From Xenococcaceae cyanobacterium MO_188.B32 (GTDB lineage: Bacteria; Cyanobacteriota; Cyanobacteriia; Cyanobacteriales; Xenococcaceae): 64,000 bases of DNA. The notes beneath the pieces are model-generated. The model searched no databases and was not told where the DNA came from. It saw nothing but the letters and a program-made list of their open reading frames with translations. Shown here in pieces: positions 7,520-16,202 of this stretch. The translations under genes and the position numbers were made by a program. The stretch covers positions 1 to 64,000 of the forward strand of contig JASJDJ010000010.1 in the NCBI GenBank assembly GCA_030065635.1. Direction: 5' to 3'. Numbering within the stretch: position 1 is the stretch's first letter; each line of letters starts with the position of its first letter.

Positions 7520-8959
7520 ATGTCTTTTACTATTAATCCGATTAAATTTGGTACCGATGGCTGGCGCGGAGTAATTGCTGCTGATTTTACTTTTGAGAGA
7601 GTGGCAATGCTAGCACCTCTAGCAGCAAAGGTTTTAGCTGATAATTACGGCAACACGGCAAAGAATAGTAAGGTAATTGTCGGTTACGATCGCCGTTTTA
7701 TGGCAGAAGATTTTGCTAAAGTAGCAGCGGAAGCAGTACAAGAAGCAGGATTTGATGTTGTACTATCTCAGTCTTATGCTCCTACTCCTGCTTTTAGTTG
7801 GGCAGCAAAAAGTGAAAATGCGTTGGGTGCTTTAGTTTTAACTGCTAGCCACAATCCAGCGTCTTATTTGGGTTTGAAAGTAAAAGGTGCTTTTGGTGGT
7901 TCGGTTTCCCCAGAAATCACTAAGCAAATTGAAGCATTGTTACCGAATCCTCCTTCTTTTAGTGGAGAGAAAGGAAAGCTAGAATTATTTGAGCCTTGGT
8001 CTAGTTACTGTAATGGCTTACAAGCTAAGGTTAATATCTCGGCAATTAAAAACGCGATCTCCTCGGGAAAACTGCGGGTTTATGCTGATGTGATGCACGG
8101 CGCAGCAGCTACTGGTTTAGAAAGACTGTTGGATTGTCCGGTTGAAGAAATTAATAGCGATCGCGACGCTCTTTTCGGTGGTGGCGCACCAGAACCATTA
8201 CCTAAGTATATTCCTTCTCTTTTTAAAGCAATTAAAGAAGCAGCTAATCGATATCCCGATACCATTAGGGTCGGTCTAGTTTTTGATGGAGACAGCGATC
8301 GCATTGCTGGTGTAGATGGTCAAGGTAATTTCCTCAGTTCCCAAATTCTGATTCCTATTTTGATCGAACATTTGGCAAAACGCAAAGGAATGACAGGAGA
8401 AATCGTCAAAACTGTAAGCGGTTCGGATTTAATTCCTCGTCTGGCTAAATTGTATGGTCTAGAAGTGTATGAAACTCCGATTGGTTATAAATATATTGCC
8501 GATCGCATGTTATCGACAGAAGTGCTAGTCGGTGGAGAAGAATCTGGCGGTATTGGTTACGGTACTCACATTCCTGAGAGGGATGCCTTGCTTTCTGCTT
8601 TATATGTTTTAGAGGCGGTAGTAGAGTCGGGTAAAGATTTAAGCGATATTTATGCCCAATTACAGCAACAAACTAACTTTAGCGCGGTTTACGATCGCAT
8701 CGATTTACCCCTAGCTAGTATGGATGTACGAGCAAAACTGCTAGAACGTTTACAAAAAGATACACCAACAGAAGTAGCAGGGAAATCGGTAGTAGACTGT
8801 CTGACAGTAGATGGGTATAAATTTAGGCTAGAAAATGATAGTTGGTTGCTAATTCGTTTTAGCGGTACCGAACCTGTTTTACGCCTCTATTGTCAAGGTC
8901 ATACTATGCCAGAAGTGCGAAAAACTCTAGAATGGGCTAGGGATTGGGCAAATAGTTAG
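7520..8959 (+). CDS. Phosphoglucomutase/phosphomannomutase family protein
   Basis: A 479-residue alpha-D-phosphohexomutase, which moves phosphate between C6 and C1 of a sugar (glucose, mannose or glucosamine) and feeds polysaccharide and envelope synthesis. The four-domain layout is complete: N-terminal FGTDGWRG, the catalytic phosphoserine loop LTASHNPASYLG, the metal-binding loop DGDSDR, the sugar-binding loop GGEESGG, and the C-terminal phosphate-binding loop RFSGTEP. The length is normal. Substrate preference cannot be settled from motifs; the short form resembles cyanobacterial second mutases rather than the long glycogen-type Pgm. Confidence 0.92.
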   Translation: MSFTINPIKFGTDGWRGVIAADFTFERVAMLAPLAAKVLADNYGNTAKNSKVIVGYDRRFMAEDFAKVAAEAVQEAGFDVVLSQSYAPTPAFSWAAKSENALGALVLTASHNPASYLGLKVKGAFGGSVSPEITKQIEALLPNPPSFSGEKGKLELFEPWSSYCNGLQAKVNISAIKNAISSGKLRVYADVMHGAAATGLERLLDCPVEEINSDRDALFGGGAPEPLPKYIPSLFKAIKEAANRYPDTIRVGLVFDGDSDRIAGVDGQGNFLSSQILIPILIEHLAKRKGMTGEIVKTVSGSDLIPRLAKLYGLEVYETPIGYKYIADRMLSTEVLVGGEESGGIGYGTHIPERDALLSALYVLEAVVESGKDLSDIYAQLQQQTNFSAVYDRIDLPLASMDVRAKLLERLQKDTPTEVAGKSVVDCLTVDGYKFRLENDSWLLIRFSGTEPVLRLYCQGHTMPEVRKTLEWARDWANS

Positions 8960-9029
8960 TGGTTAGTGATTGGGGGCTGGTGATTGGTGATTGGTGATTT
9001 AGTTTGGTAAGCAGTTTATTCTATTTAGA

Positions 9030-9611
9030 ATGAAAAAATTGATTGTGGCAACTGGGAATCCTGGTAAATTAAAGGAGATGCAGGAATATCTGGTTGGTTT
9101 GGATTGGCAATTGGAGTTAAAGCCGAAAGATTTGGAGATTGAAGAGACGGGGAAGACTTTTAGGGAAAATGCTGCTTTAAAGGCTTCTAGCGTTGCTAAA
9201 GCTATGGGAGAATGGGCGATCGCGGATGATTCTGGTTTGGCAGTAGATGCCCTTAATGGCGCACCGGGACTCTATTCAGCACGTTATGGCAAGACAGACG
9301 AAGAGAGGATAAATCGGTTATTAAGGGAATTAGAGGGTAAGGATAATCGTACAGCCCAATTTGTTTGCGCGATCGCCATTGCTCGTCCTGATGGTGCGCT
9401 CGCTTTACAGACAGAGGGTATTTGTCCAGGAGAAATTTTGTATTCTCCTCAAGGTAGCGGTGGTTTTGGCTACGATCCTATTTTTTATGTACCTTCTCAG
9501 CAACAAACTTTTGCCCAAATGTCACCAGGAGTTAAAAATAAAATTAGCCATCGAGGTAGAGCTTTCGAGAAACTGTTACCTCAATTGCAAAGTATTAATT
9601 TAGGAAGATAA
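9030..9611 (+). CDS. rdgB: Non-canonical purine NTP pyrophosphatase (RdgB/HAM1)
   Basis: A 193-residue ITPase-fold enzyme. It hydrolyses dITP, XTP and other deaminated purine nucleotides to monophosphates, keeping them out of DNA and RNA. The start LIVATGNPGKLKEM gives the P-loop-like substrate grip; the EETGKTFRENAALKA and ADDSGLAVDALNGAPGLYSARY motifs hold the catalytic acidic residues, and GGFGYDPIF and SHRGRA complete the family signature. Full length. It is about 70 bases downstream of the hexomutase on the same strand; the gap contains a short GTGATTG repeat. Confidence 0.95.
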   Translation: MKKLIVATGNPGKLKEMQEYLVGLDWQLELKPKDLEIEETGKTFRENAALKASSVAKAMGEWAIADDSGLAVDALNGAPGLYSARYGKTDEERINRLLRELEGKDNRTAQFVCAIAIARPDGALALQTEGICPGEILYSPQGSGGFGYDPIFYVPSQQQTFAQMSPGVKNKISHRGRAFEKLLPQLQSINLGR

Positions 9612-9678
9612 GCTAATTTATGATTTCGGAGGCGATCACTTTAATCTTAAACGTCAGCTTAGACCTTTTCTCTTCAGA

Positions 9679-9700
9679 ATGATAGCTTATATGCTATCAT
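9679..9700. promoter_or_regulatory. Palindromic operator candidate of the PIN/antitoxin pair
   Basis: A perfect inverted repeat, ATGATAGC - six AT bases - GCTATCAT, ends six bases before the toxin start codon. Its position over the expected promoter and its symmetry fit autoregulation by a dimeric ribbon-helix-helix antitoxin, as is usual in type II modules. Confidence 0.6.
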
Positions 9701-9706
9701 CTAGCT

Positions 9707-10129
9707 ATGACTACCAGAATTGTCATTGATACAAGTGTCTTTATTGGTGCGCTTATAAGTACGACTGGTGCTAATCGGGAATTAATTCGGCGTTGTTTAA
9801 AGCGAGAATATCAACCATTGATGGGAAACGCTCTGTTTTCCGAGTACGAATCAGTTATGAATCGGTCAGAAATTTTGACTAAATGCTTAATCAGTCAAAA
9901 GGAGATTGAAGCATTATTGGCAGCTTTTATTAATGTCAGTCAGTGGGTATCAATCTATTATCTATGGCGACCAAATCTCAAAGATGAAGCAGATAATCAC
10001 CTAATTGAATTAGCTATGGCAGGGCAAGCAAAAATTATAGCGACTAACAATATTAGAGATTTCCACAATTCTGAGTTAATTTTTCCCGATTTAGCCATCA
10101 AAAAACCTGAAGAAATAATTAGAAATTAG
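9707..10129 (+). CDS. PIN-domain toxin (putative ribonuclease)
   Basis: A 140-residue PIN-domain protein of the putative toxin family COG1569. The N-terminal strand with Asp8 (VIDTSVFIGAL), a middle acidic position, and the late DEADNHLIELAMAG and IATNNIRDF motifs together form the Mg-binding RNase site. Such toxins cleave RNA when the antitoxin is lost. The gene lies directly in front of a small ribbon-helix-helix-like protein, six bases apart, which makes a type II toxin-antitoxin operon in toxin-first order. A perfect palindrome overlaps the presumed promoter. The leader is very short. Confidence 0.82.
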   Translation: MTTRIVIDTSVFIGALISTTGANRELIRRCLKREYQPLMGNALFSEYESVMNRSEILTKCLISQKEIEALLAAFINVSQWVSIYYLWRPNLKDEADNHLIELAMAGQAKIIATNNIRDFHNSELIFPDLAIKKPEEIIRN

Positions 10130-10135
10130 ATAAAT

Positions 10136-10360
10136 ATGGGTACTCTCACAATTCGTTTACCAGACGACAAACACTCAAGATTAAAAGAACTAGCTCAATC
10201 AAGAGGGATCAGCCTCAATAAATTAATGGAGGAATTTTCGACCATTGCACTAGCAGAATTTGATGCTCATAATCGTTTTAAGGCACTGGCTGTTAAAGGA
10301 GATCCAGAAGAAGGATTGAAGATATTAGATAAATTAGATCGTTTGCATCAATCTAAATAG
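10136..10360 (+). CDS. Antitoxin, ribbon-helix-helix type
   Basis: A 74-residue protein starting with the strand TLTIRLPDDKHSRLKELAQSRGISLNKLMEE, the classic CopG/Arc ribbon-helix-helix layout for a DNA-binding dimer. The C-terminal part (FDAHNRFKALAVKGDPEEGLKILDKLDRL) would wrap the PIN toxin. It starts six bases after the toxin stop, so it is likely translationally coupled. It is the expected repressor for the palindrome upstream of the pair. Confidence 0.8.
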   Translation: MGTLTIRLPDDKHSRLKELAQSRGISLNKLMEEFSTIALAEFDAHNRFKALAVKGDPEEGLKILDKLDRLHQSK

Positions 10361-10696
10361 GGGCAAGAGATTATAGCGTCTCTCATAGTTGTGAGGTACA
10401 GTCAACACTCTCATTTTTGTTGCTTGTTGATTGAAGTGTACCTCATGAGTCTAAGAATCGCTATATACCATTTATCTTTAGTTCGATCGCCGATCTTGTA
10501 GGTTAGGTAATACGAAGTAAAACCCAACATCAATTGAAAACAAGACTCTCAAGATTAGAGCGATCGCACTCAAAAACTAACAACTAACAACTAACAACTA
10601 ACAACTAAACCAACAAACCAACAAAAATTAATTAATACAGGTCTAGTACTGCGATACCCTAGATCGAGTACTTAAAATTTTTTTTATAGACCACTT
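10361..10696. repeat. Intergenic repeats: long hairpin and CTAACAA heptamers
   Basis: This gene-free gap holds an inverted repeat (TGAGGTACA at 10392-10400 with TGTACCTCA at 10437-10445, plus inner TCAACA/TGTTGA) and four exact tandem copies of CTAACAA (10577-10604) with degenerate continuation to about 10615. Heptameric short tandem repeats are common between cyanobacterial genes. The hemC promoter must lie in the last 80 bases. Confidence 0.65.
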
Positions 10697-11662
10697 ATGA
10701 CATCTGTTGATATCTCCCAGCGTACTATCCGTATTGGTTCCCGCAAAAGTCAATTAGCTTTAGTACAAACTTATTGGGTAAAAGAAGAACTAGAAAAACA
10801 CTTCCCCCAAATTAAATTTGAAGTAGAAACCATGAGTACTCAGGGAGATAAAATTTTGGATGTAGCCCTGGCAAAAATTGGCGATAAAGGTTTATTTACT
10901 AAAGAATTAGAAGTAGGAATGCTTAATCATCAGACTGATTTTGCAGTTCATTCCCTCAAAGATTTACCAACTAACTTGCCAGAAGGATTAATGCTTGGTT
11001 GTGTAACCAAAAGAGTCGATCCTGCTGATGCGTTAGTTGTTAATGAAAAAAATAAAGATAAAAAACTAGAAACTTTGCCAGAAGGTTCGGTAATTGGTAC
11101 TTCTTCTCTTAGACGCTTGGCACAACTACGCCATCATTTTCCTCACCTGAGTTTTAAAGATATTAGAGGCAACGTAAATACCAGGTTAGCCAAATTAGAT
11201 GCAGGAGAATACGATGGCATTATTTTGGCGGTAGCAGGACTAAAGAGATTAGATATGAGCGGACGCATTCATCAAGTTATTCCCGCAGAAATTTCTCTTC
11301 ATGCTGTCGGACAAGGGGCATTGGGCATTGAATGTCGCGAAGGGGATACAGAGATATTAAAAGTAATTAAAGCCTTAGAAGACCCAGAAAGTCGCGATCA
11401 CGCTCTAGCCGAAAGATCGCTTTTACGCAAATTGGAAGGGGGTTGCCAAGTTCCTATTGGAGTGAATACTAGTATTGAAAATAATACCCTGACTTTAACG
11501 GCAATGGTGGCTAGTTTAGATGGTAGCAAGCTAGTAAAAGATACCATTAGCGGTCAACCTAGTAACGCAGAAAAACTGGGAATAGATTTAGCTAACCGCC
11601 TACGGGAAATGGGTGCAGGGGAAATTTTAGCGGAAATTCTTGCAGAAGTCGATCGCCATTAG
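10697..11662 (+). CDS. hemC: Hydroxymethylbilane synthase (porphobilinogen deaminase)
   Basis: A 321-residue enzyme that joins four porphobilinogen units into hydroxymethylbilane, an early step to haem, chlorophyll and bilins. The family signatures are intact: [14 protein letters not shown] at the start, TQGDKI, the substrate loop HSLKDLPT, the Arg-rich [12 protein letters not shown] and [10 protein letters not shown] segments, and the dipyrromethane-cofactor cysteine in [10 protein letters not shown]. Length is normal. An AT-rich leader with a TTTTTTTA run precedes the ATG. It is the first gene of a loose plus-strand series and is probably transcribed alone. Confidence 0.96.
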   Translation: MTSVDISQRTIRIGSRKSQLALVQTYWVKEELEKHFPQIKFEVETMSTQGDKILDVALAKIGDKGLFTKELEVGMLNHQTDFAVHSLKDLPTNLPEGLMLGCVTKRVDPADALVVNEKNKDKKLETLPEGSVIGTSSLRRLAQLRHHFPHLSFKDIRGNVNTRLAKLDAGEYDGIILAVAGLKRLDMSGRIHQVIPAEISLHAVGQGALGIECREGDTEILKVIKALEDPESRDHALAERSLLRKLEGGCQVPIGVNTSIENNTLTLTAMVASLDGSKLVKDTISGQPSNAEKLGIDLANRLREMGAGEILAEILAEVDRH

Positions 11663-11722
11663 CTATAAGCTAAAATAAATCGAATATTTTTCGATCGTCG
11701 AATCATAAAGGAGATTTTTATC

Positions 11723-11911
11723 ATGCAGATAGTTAAAAAATTAGCTTTATTACTATCACTCAGTTTGGCTCTGTTTGTAGGAGCTTGTAGCGAAGGTGGT
11801 GTTGAAAGCGAAAGTCCTGGAGAACAAATCGAAGAAGGCGCAGAAGATCTCGGAGAAGGTATTGAAGAAGGCGCGGAAGAGGTAGAAGAAGGCATAGAAG
11901 GCGAAAACTAA
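11723..11911 (+). CDS. Small acidic lipoprotein
   Basis: A 62-residue protein with a clear lipoprotein signal: MQIVKK, a Leu/Ser-rich hydrophobic stretch, then the lipobox VGAC. The mature part is only about 40 residues and is almost all Glu, Gly and Ala, built from loose repeats of the type EEGAEDLGEGIEEGAEEVEEGIE. A good ribosome site (AAGGAG) stands at the right distance from the ATG. I know no function; short entericidin-like or stress-linked lipoproteins look similar. The repeat composition is the main oddity. Confidence 0.65.
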   Translation: MQIVKKLALLLSLSLALFVGACSEGGVESESPGEQIEEGAEDLGEGIEEGAEEVEEGIEGEN

Positions 11912-12152
11912 GGTTTCGACAGCCATTCTTACTAAATATATTTAGCAAGTTAACTGAAATAAGAAATTAGTTAATTTTTTCCCACTCGATCGATTTTTAT
12001 CTTCGGCTTATTAACAGAGTGAATGGCGACAGAGAGATTATTTTAGAGAATAATTATGCCCTGATTAAAGAGCGATAAAACATTAATGAATGTTCTCTAG
12101 GCAAATAATCTCGATCGCCTTTATTCTATGAGTAAAAATTCTAGGATTAAAA

Positions 12153-12668
12153 ATGTCTACTGATTTATTGACTTATGCCCAGTGGTCGGGTATCGCCACT
12201 TTGGCTTGTTTAGTATTGACTGCACTAAGTTTTATTGTAGGTTGGGGTTTCCGTTTTCGCTTAGTTGGTGTTACCAGTTTTATGGGGGTAATTACTCTCA
12301 GTATATTGGCTTTGGGACTAGGATTATTTACTAGAGTACAAATAGATGGGGCAACTCGTTATACTCTTGTCTATGACAACGGAGCAAATCAAGCGGTTGT
12401 AGCGGTATCTCCTCAGATAGAAAAATCAGCAATAGAACCTACTTTACGCCAAGCTGCGGTCGATTTATTTTCTTATGGGAGAAGTGGCTTAAATCAGGGC
12501 AATAAGCTCACAATTAAATTAAGAACAGTGATTCACCCAGAGCCAAATATGTCTCGACCACTTTATTTAGGACAAATTAAGCGATCGCTAGGAGCTAAAA
12601 ATGACGATAATATGGAAATAGAAATATTTAGTCAAAATATAGCGCAATTGCCCAAAATAGAAGAATAG
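12153..12668 (+). CDS. ycf51: Ycf51 family (DUF2518) membrane protein
   Basis: A 171-residue protein. Two close transmembrane helices near the N-terminus (ATLACLVLTALSFIVGW and GVTSFMGVITLSILALGLGLF) are followed by a soluble domain of about 100 residues. The start TYAQWSGIATL and the RFRLVGVTSFMGV segment are typical of Ycf51, a protein of unknown function kept in cyanobacteria and some algal plastid genomes. No operon partner is evident; about 240 bases of quiet sequence precede it. Confidence 0.85.
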   Translation: MSTDLLTYAQWSGIATLACLVLTALSFIVGWGFRFRLVGVTSFMGVITLSILALGLGLFTRVQIDGATRYTLVYDNGANQAVVAVSPQIEKSAIEPTLRQAAVDLFSYGRSGLNQGNKLTIKLRTVIHPEPNMSRPLYLGQIKRSLGAKNDDNMEIEIFSQNIAQLPKIEE

Positions 12669-12781
12669 CAGTGGCAAAAGAATATTCATCGCTAGAAAAA
12701 TTAGAAAAATTTAAAAATTAATTTGAAATTATAGATAAGTGAATTAGGCATTAAAAATAGTAAGTAGAAAATTATTATCCT

Positions 12782-13948
12782 ATGGCAGAAAAGCAAATTC
12801 AGTTGGCTGAATTATCTAATAACCAAGAAAATAAATTAACTCCCTTATTAATTGCTCCGACTCAAGTATTGCGAGGCGAAAAATGTCTATCCAACTCAGG
12901 AGAAGCGATCGCCCGTTTGGGTAAATTTCCTCTGGTAGTAGCTGGAGATCGGACTATAGAAATTATTCAACCCTTTTTGCAACCAATTTTAAGCCAATAT
13001 AAACTAAAAGCAGACTATGCAAGCTATAGTCCAGATTGTGCTGAATCTTCCCTAATTATCCTCAAAGAGAAAGTCGCAGCCCATCAAGCAGACTTAATTA
13101 TTGGAGTTGGAGGTGGTAAAGCCCTCGATACAGCTAAATTACTGGCGCATCAATGTCAACTACCGATTATTACTATCCCTACTTCCGCAGCTACTTGTGC
13201 TGCCTGGACTGCTTTATCTAATATTTATTCAGAAGAGGGAGCATTTCAGTATGATGTAAGTTTGGCTCGCTGTCCTGACTTACTTATTCTCGATTATAGT
13301 TTGATTAGAACTGCACCTGAGCGTACCCTAGTAGCAGGTATTGGCGATGCGATCGCTAAATGGTATGAAGCTTCTGTAAGTAGTGGTAGTTCCTCTGCAA
13401 CCTTAACTATTGCTGCCGTACAACAAGCTAGAATTTTGCGGGATATCTTGTTTCAAAAGTCAGCTATTGCTCTAAAAAATACCCAAAGCGAGGACTGGCG
13501 AGAAGTGGTAGATGCTAACGTACTCCTAGCAGGAGTTATTGGTGGTTTGGGAGGGGCAAACTGTCGTACTGTGGCTGCTCATGCAGTACACAATGGTTTA
13601 ACTCACATTCCGTGTGCTCACGATGCTTTACACGGTGAAAAAGTAGCTTATGGCATTTTAGTCCAACTGCGCCTAGAAGAGATGGTACAGGGCAATCAAC
13701 TATCAACCGCAGCCAGACAACAGTTGTTAGAGTTTTATACAGCTATTGGCTTACCTAAAACTTTAGAAGATTTGGGATTGAGAGATGTTAGTCTAGCTCA
13801 ACTGCGCCAGTCAGCAGAAATTGCTTGTAATCCTCACTCCGATATTCATCGTTTACCTTTCTCTGTTTCACCAGAACAGTTAATGGCAGCCATGGTTTCG
13901 ACTACAGTAACTCGTTCTGCTATAGAAAAAATTTCCAGTCAGACTTAA
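12782..13948 (+). CDS. Iron-containing alcohol dehydrogenase family protein (GldA-like)
   Basis: A 388-residue member of the group III alcohol/glycerol dehydrogenase family, NAD(P)-dependent and metal-using. The dinucleotide-binding part carries GVGGGKALDTAKLLA, followed by TIPTSAATCAAWTALS; the metal site is expected from Asp in AGIGDAIAKWYE and the His residues in AAHAVHNGLTHIPCAHDALHGEKVAYG. The closest functional relatives would be glycerol dehydrogenases, but substrate specificity cannot be read off. Cyanobacteria often carry one such gene of unknown substrate. It stands alone, convergent with the next minus-strand gene. Confidence 0.88.
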   Translation: MAEKQIQLAELSNNQENKLTPLLIAPTQVLRGEKCLSNSGEAIARLGKFPLVVAGDRTIEIIQPFLQPILSQYKLKADYASYSPDCAESSLIILKEKVAAHQADLIIGVGGGKALDTAKLLAHQCQLPIITIPTSAATCAAWTALSNIYSEEGAFQYDVSLARCPDLLILDYSLIRTAPERTLVAGIGDAIAKWYEASVSSGSSSATLTIAAVQQARILRDILFQKSAIALKNTQSEDWREVVDANVLLAGVIGGLGGANCRTVAAHAVHNGLTHIPCAHDALHGEKVAYGILVQLRLEEMVQGNQLSTAARQQLLEFYTAIGLPKTLEDLGLRDVSLAQLRQSAEIACNPHSDIHRLPFSVSPEQLMAAMVSTTVTRSAIEKISSQT

Positions 13949-14009
13949 TTGATATTGCTTCATTATTCTTGTTGAAATAATCTTCTATAGTTATCAGCTT
14001 AAGTTAACT

Positions 14010-14945
14010 CTACAGTTTTGTTAGAGGTAAGACGCATAACTTATCTTGTAAAACCCAATATAAAAAATATTGAACCAAAGCAACTAATCCTAACCTTGCT
14101 TGGGCTAACTCTGGCGTTTTTTGTTTAACTTCGCCGTAAATACGGCATTCAGCCCAAAAATCTAAAAATGCTTCACTCAAATTGTGAGCTAATTTAAACC
14201 AATTAACTTTTTGTGAGTTCGTAATTAGCTCATCTACCACTATTAATAAATGAATTAGCAAGTATTTTTCCCTGGGATGTTCTAACAAAAAAACACCTTT
14301 AGTATCTACCCAAGTAAAAGTAATCGGTTCGACTATTTCCCAAACATAATACTTATGTTTGATTTTAATTAACTTCTCCTGATGTCCCAAACGCAGTAAA
14401 CTACAACTACGAGCATGAGCATACTGAATTACAAACACATCCCCATCCCCCTTATCTTCCCCATCTTCCCCATCTCCCCCATCTCCTCCCTCTCTACTAA
14501 CCCAACTAACTACTTCCTCTAGCCAAACAGCTAAAGCGCGATCGCTCAGATGAAAATCAATCCAACCTGGTGATACAATCTGAACTGTAAATTCCAGTAT
14601 GGGTTGTGTTGTCGAAATTACATCGGCTATAGGTAAAAACTCTCTTAGGTTTTTAGCTACTGTCAAGGGCGATAAATGCCAATGATTAGCTAGAGGAAAG
14701 GCGATCGCGCATCGATAAACAATATTTAGTGAAGAAATGTTATCGAAACGGCATAAAACGATTTTATCGGCAATTAAAGCTTTTATTAAATTAAAGTCAG
14801 TATTTAATTGAAATTTGCTTTTATATAATTGGATTGACTCAAGTATATGTTGTTTTAATAGCTTTTCGATCGCCAAATATTCTTTATTTACCTCTAATTT
14901 AAAAAACTTATAACAAAAAGTGTTTTTTGATACATTGTTATCCAT
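14010..14945 (-). CDS. ArgRS-like protein lacking the catalytic core (DALR anticodon-binding domain)
   Basis: A 311-residue protein that joins the two ends of arginyl-tRNA synthetase without its Rossmann catalytic middle. The N-terminal part carries a LANHWHLSPLTVAKNLREFLP segment like the tRNA-elbow-binding add-1 domain, and the C-terminal part carries QYAHARSCSLLRLG, the DALR anticodon-binding start, to the end. No HIGH or KMSKS motif is seen, so it cannot charge tRNA by itself; binding tRNA is plausible. An acidic Gly/Asp/Glu run (about residues 150-170) is encoded by a CCCCATCT-type minisatellite inserted in frame. The gene diverges from a Crp-type regulator, and the shared promoter region is about 50 bases. 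Confidence 0.75.
   Translation of the reverse strand: MDNNVSKNTFCYKFFKLEVNKEYLAIEKLLKQHILESIQLYKSKFQLNTDFNLIKALIADKIVLCRFDNISSLNIVYRCAIAFPLANHWHLSPLTVAKNLREFLPIADVISTTQPILEFTVQIVSPGWIDFHLSDRALAVWLEEVVSWVSREGGDGGDGEDGEDKGDGDVFVIQYAHARSCSLLRLGHQEKLIKIKHKYYVWEIVEPITFTWVDTKGVFLLEHPREKYLLIHLLIVVDELITNSQKVNWFKLAHNLSEAFLDFWAECRIYGEVKQKTPELAQARLGLVALVQYFLYWVLQDKLCVLPLTKL
14438..14493 (+). repeat. In-frame minisatellite (CCCCATCTT-like units)
   Basis: Degenerate tandem copies of a pyrimidine-rich 9-base unit lie inside the ArgRS-like gene and are read on the minus strand as Gly-Asp-Glu-Gly repeats. They keep the frame open and sit between the two recognisable domains. Confidence 0.7.
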
Positions 14946-14993
14946 GTAAAATCAATTAAGCAATGATATATTACTAGTTTGCCTCTTCAAAAT

Positions 14994-15698
14994 ATGGAAT
15001 ATTCCGATCGCTCATCAGAAGCATCTCGCCCTTTTCTCTCTTGGCAGCGCATTGTTGATTGGGCGCAAACACACTATCGCGAACGCACATTTAGAAAAGA
15101 CGAGCGCATACCCGCTCGTTCGGGATTGCTATATTTAGTCCATCAAGGTGCCGTGCGTTTAGTCGGTGTATCCCGAACAAAGACAGTGAGCGAAGATGAA
15201 CCACAAGAGATAGAGACCTCCGTTGAGTTTCCTGAAGAAGCTTTTCTTGGTTTTGTAGATGCCGGTCAACCTTTTGAAATTGTAGTTCAGTCTTCTTTCA
15301 GTCTTGAAGCTTATGCCCACATCGATCGAACTGCTATAGTATGGATGTACTGGCGCGATCTAGAAAATTGGTCTCATTTTCGGCAAGAAGTTTTTGAAGC
15401 TTTTCGCTATCAACATCAACGTAAACTTTTGTGGTTAAGTGCTTTAGGGCAGAGAAAAACAATCGATCGCCTTATCAGTTTTTTAACTTTACTAATAGAA
15501 GAATATGGCAAACCAGCAGAACAAGGTTACTACTTACCCTATAGTTTAACCCATGCTCAAATAGGAAGTGCAATCGGTTCTACTCGCGTTACCGTTACTC
15601 GTTTAATGGGTAAATTACGCAAACAGGGCTTAATCTTAATTCAAGAGGATAATTTAATTTGTATGCCCAATCTCGAACAAGAGGAAAGAAATAAATAA
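14994..15698 (+). CDS. Crp/Fnr-family transcriptional regulator
   Basis: About 234 residues. The N-terminal beta-roll effector domain is divergent and I see no clear cAMP-binding signature. The C-terminal winged helix is good: LTHAQIGSAIGSTRVTVTRLMGKLRKQGLI is the recognition helix-turn-helix. I favour the ATG at 14994 (MEYSDRSS) over an upstream in-frame TTG at 14979. It is divergent from the ArgRS-like gene and may control it. The ligand is unknown; several cyanobacterial Crp paralogues without cAMP residues respond to other signals. Confidence 0.82.
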   Translation: MEYSDRSSEASRPFLSWQRIVDWAQTHYRERTFRKDERIPARSGLLYLVHQGAVRLVGVSRTKTVSEDEPQEIETSVEFPEEAFLGFVDAGQPFEIVVQSSFSLEAYAHIDRTAIVWMYWRDLENWSHFRQEVFEAFRYQHQRKLLWLSALGQRKTIDRLISFLTLLIEEYGKPAEQGYYLPYSLTHAQIGSAIGSTRVTVTRLMGKLRKQGLILIQEDNLICMPNLEQEERNK

Positions 15699-15778
15699 AA
15701 ATTACTTCTCTTGAGATGTTTCAGCTAACTTAAGAAGCAAGATATAATTTGTTACGAAACCTATTAAGAAATCTTGCT

Positions 15779-16096
15779 ATGAGTAATCCTGTTGTCCAAG
15801 CCTTTTTTTTTGGCAGAGCCTTAGCCGAGGTTTTGAGCGAAAAAATAGAAGATGCTTTTACTAATATTGTTAGCGAAATCGGTAAGTTTGATGCAGAGCA
15901 AAGAGAACACCTAAGAAAATTTACAGAAGAAGTACAAGCTAGGGCAGAAAGAGTAGCAGCGAGTAGTCAGCCTAATGCTTCTACTTCTAGTCCTAACGGT
16001 AGTAGTTCGCCTGCAGATTTACAAGAAATGCTCGATCGACTGAGGGCAGAGATCGCTACTCTTAAAGCAGAGTTAAATAAATATCGTCAGGAATAA
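15779..16096 (+). CDS. Small conserved cyanobacterial protein (DUF6825-like)
   Basis: A 105-residue protein when started at the ATG at 15779 ([19 protein letters not shown]). An in-frame TTG at 15749 would add ten residues without family resemblance. The first half is a conserved helical segment ([50 protein letters not shown]). A Ser/Asn/Pro linker and a short coiled coil follow ([23 protein letters not shown]). I recall this as a thylakoid-associated family shared with plants; the function is unknown. Confidence 0.7.
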   Translation: MSNPVVQAFFFGRALAEVLSEKIEDAFTNIVSEIGKFDAEQREHLRKFTEEVQARAERVAASSQPNASTSSPNGSSSPADLQEMLDRLRAEIATLKAELNKYRQE

Positions 16097-16202
16097 GTTA
16101 GAGTTAAGAGAATCTTTACCCAATTAAGATTCATTTTTAAAATAATTGTCTTGCTCTCCATTACAAAAGTTTTTAGTTAAAATTACCAATTAAAAAAACC
16201 TA

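Noticed and set aside
10577-10615. Possible CRISPR array from the CTAACAA repeats
   Set aside because: The units are only seven bases and directly adjacent, with no spacers. The same holds for the other heptamer arrays.
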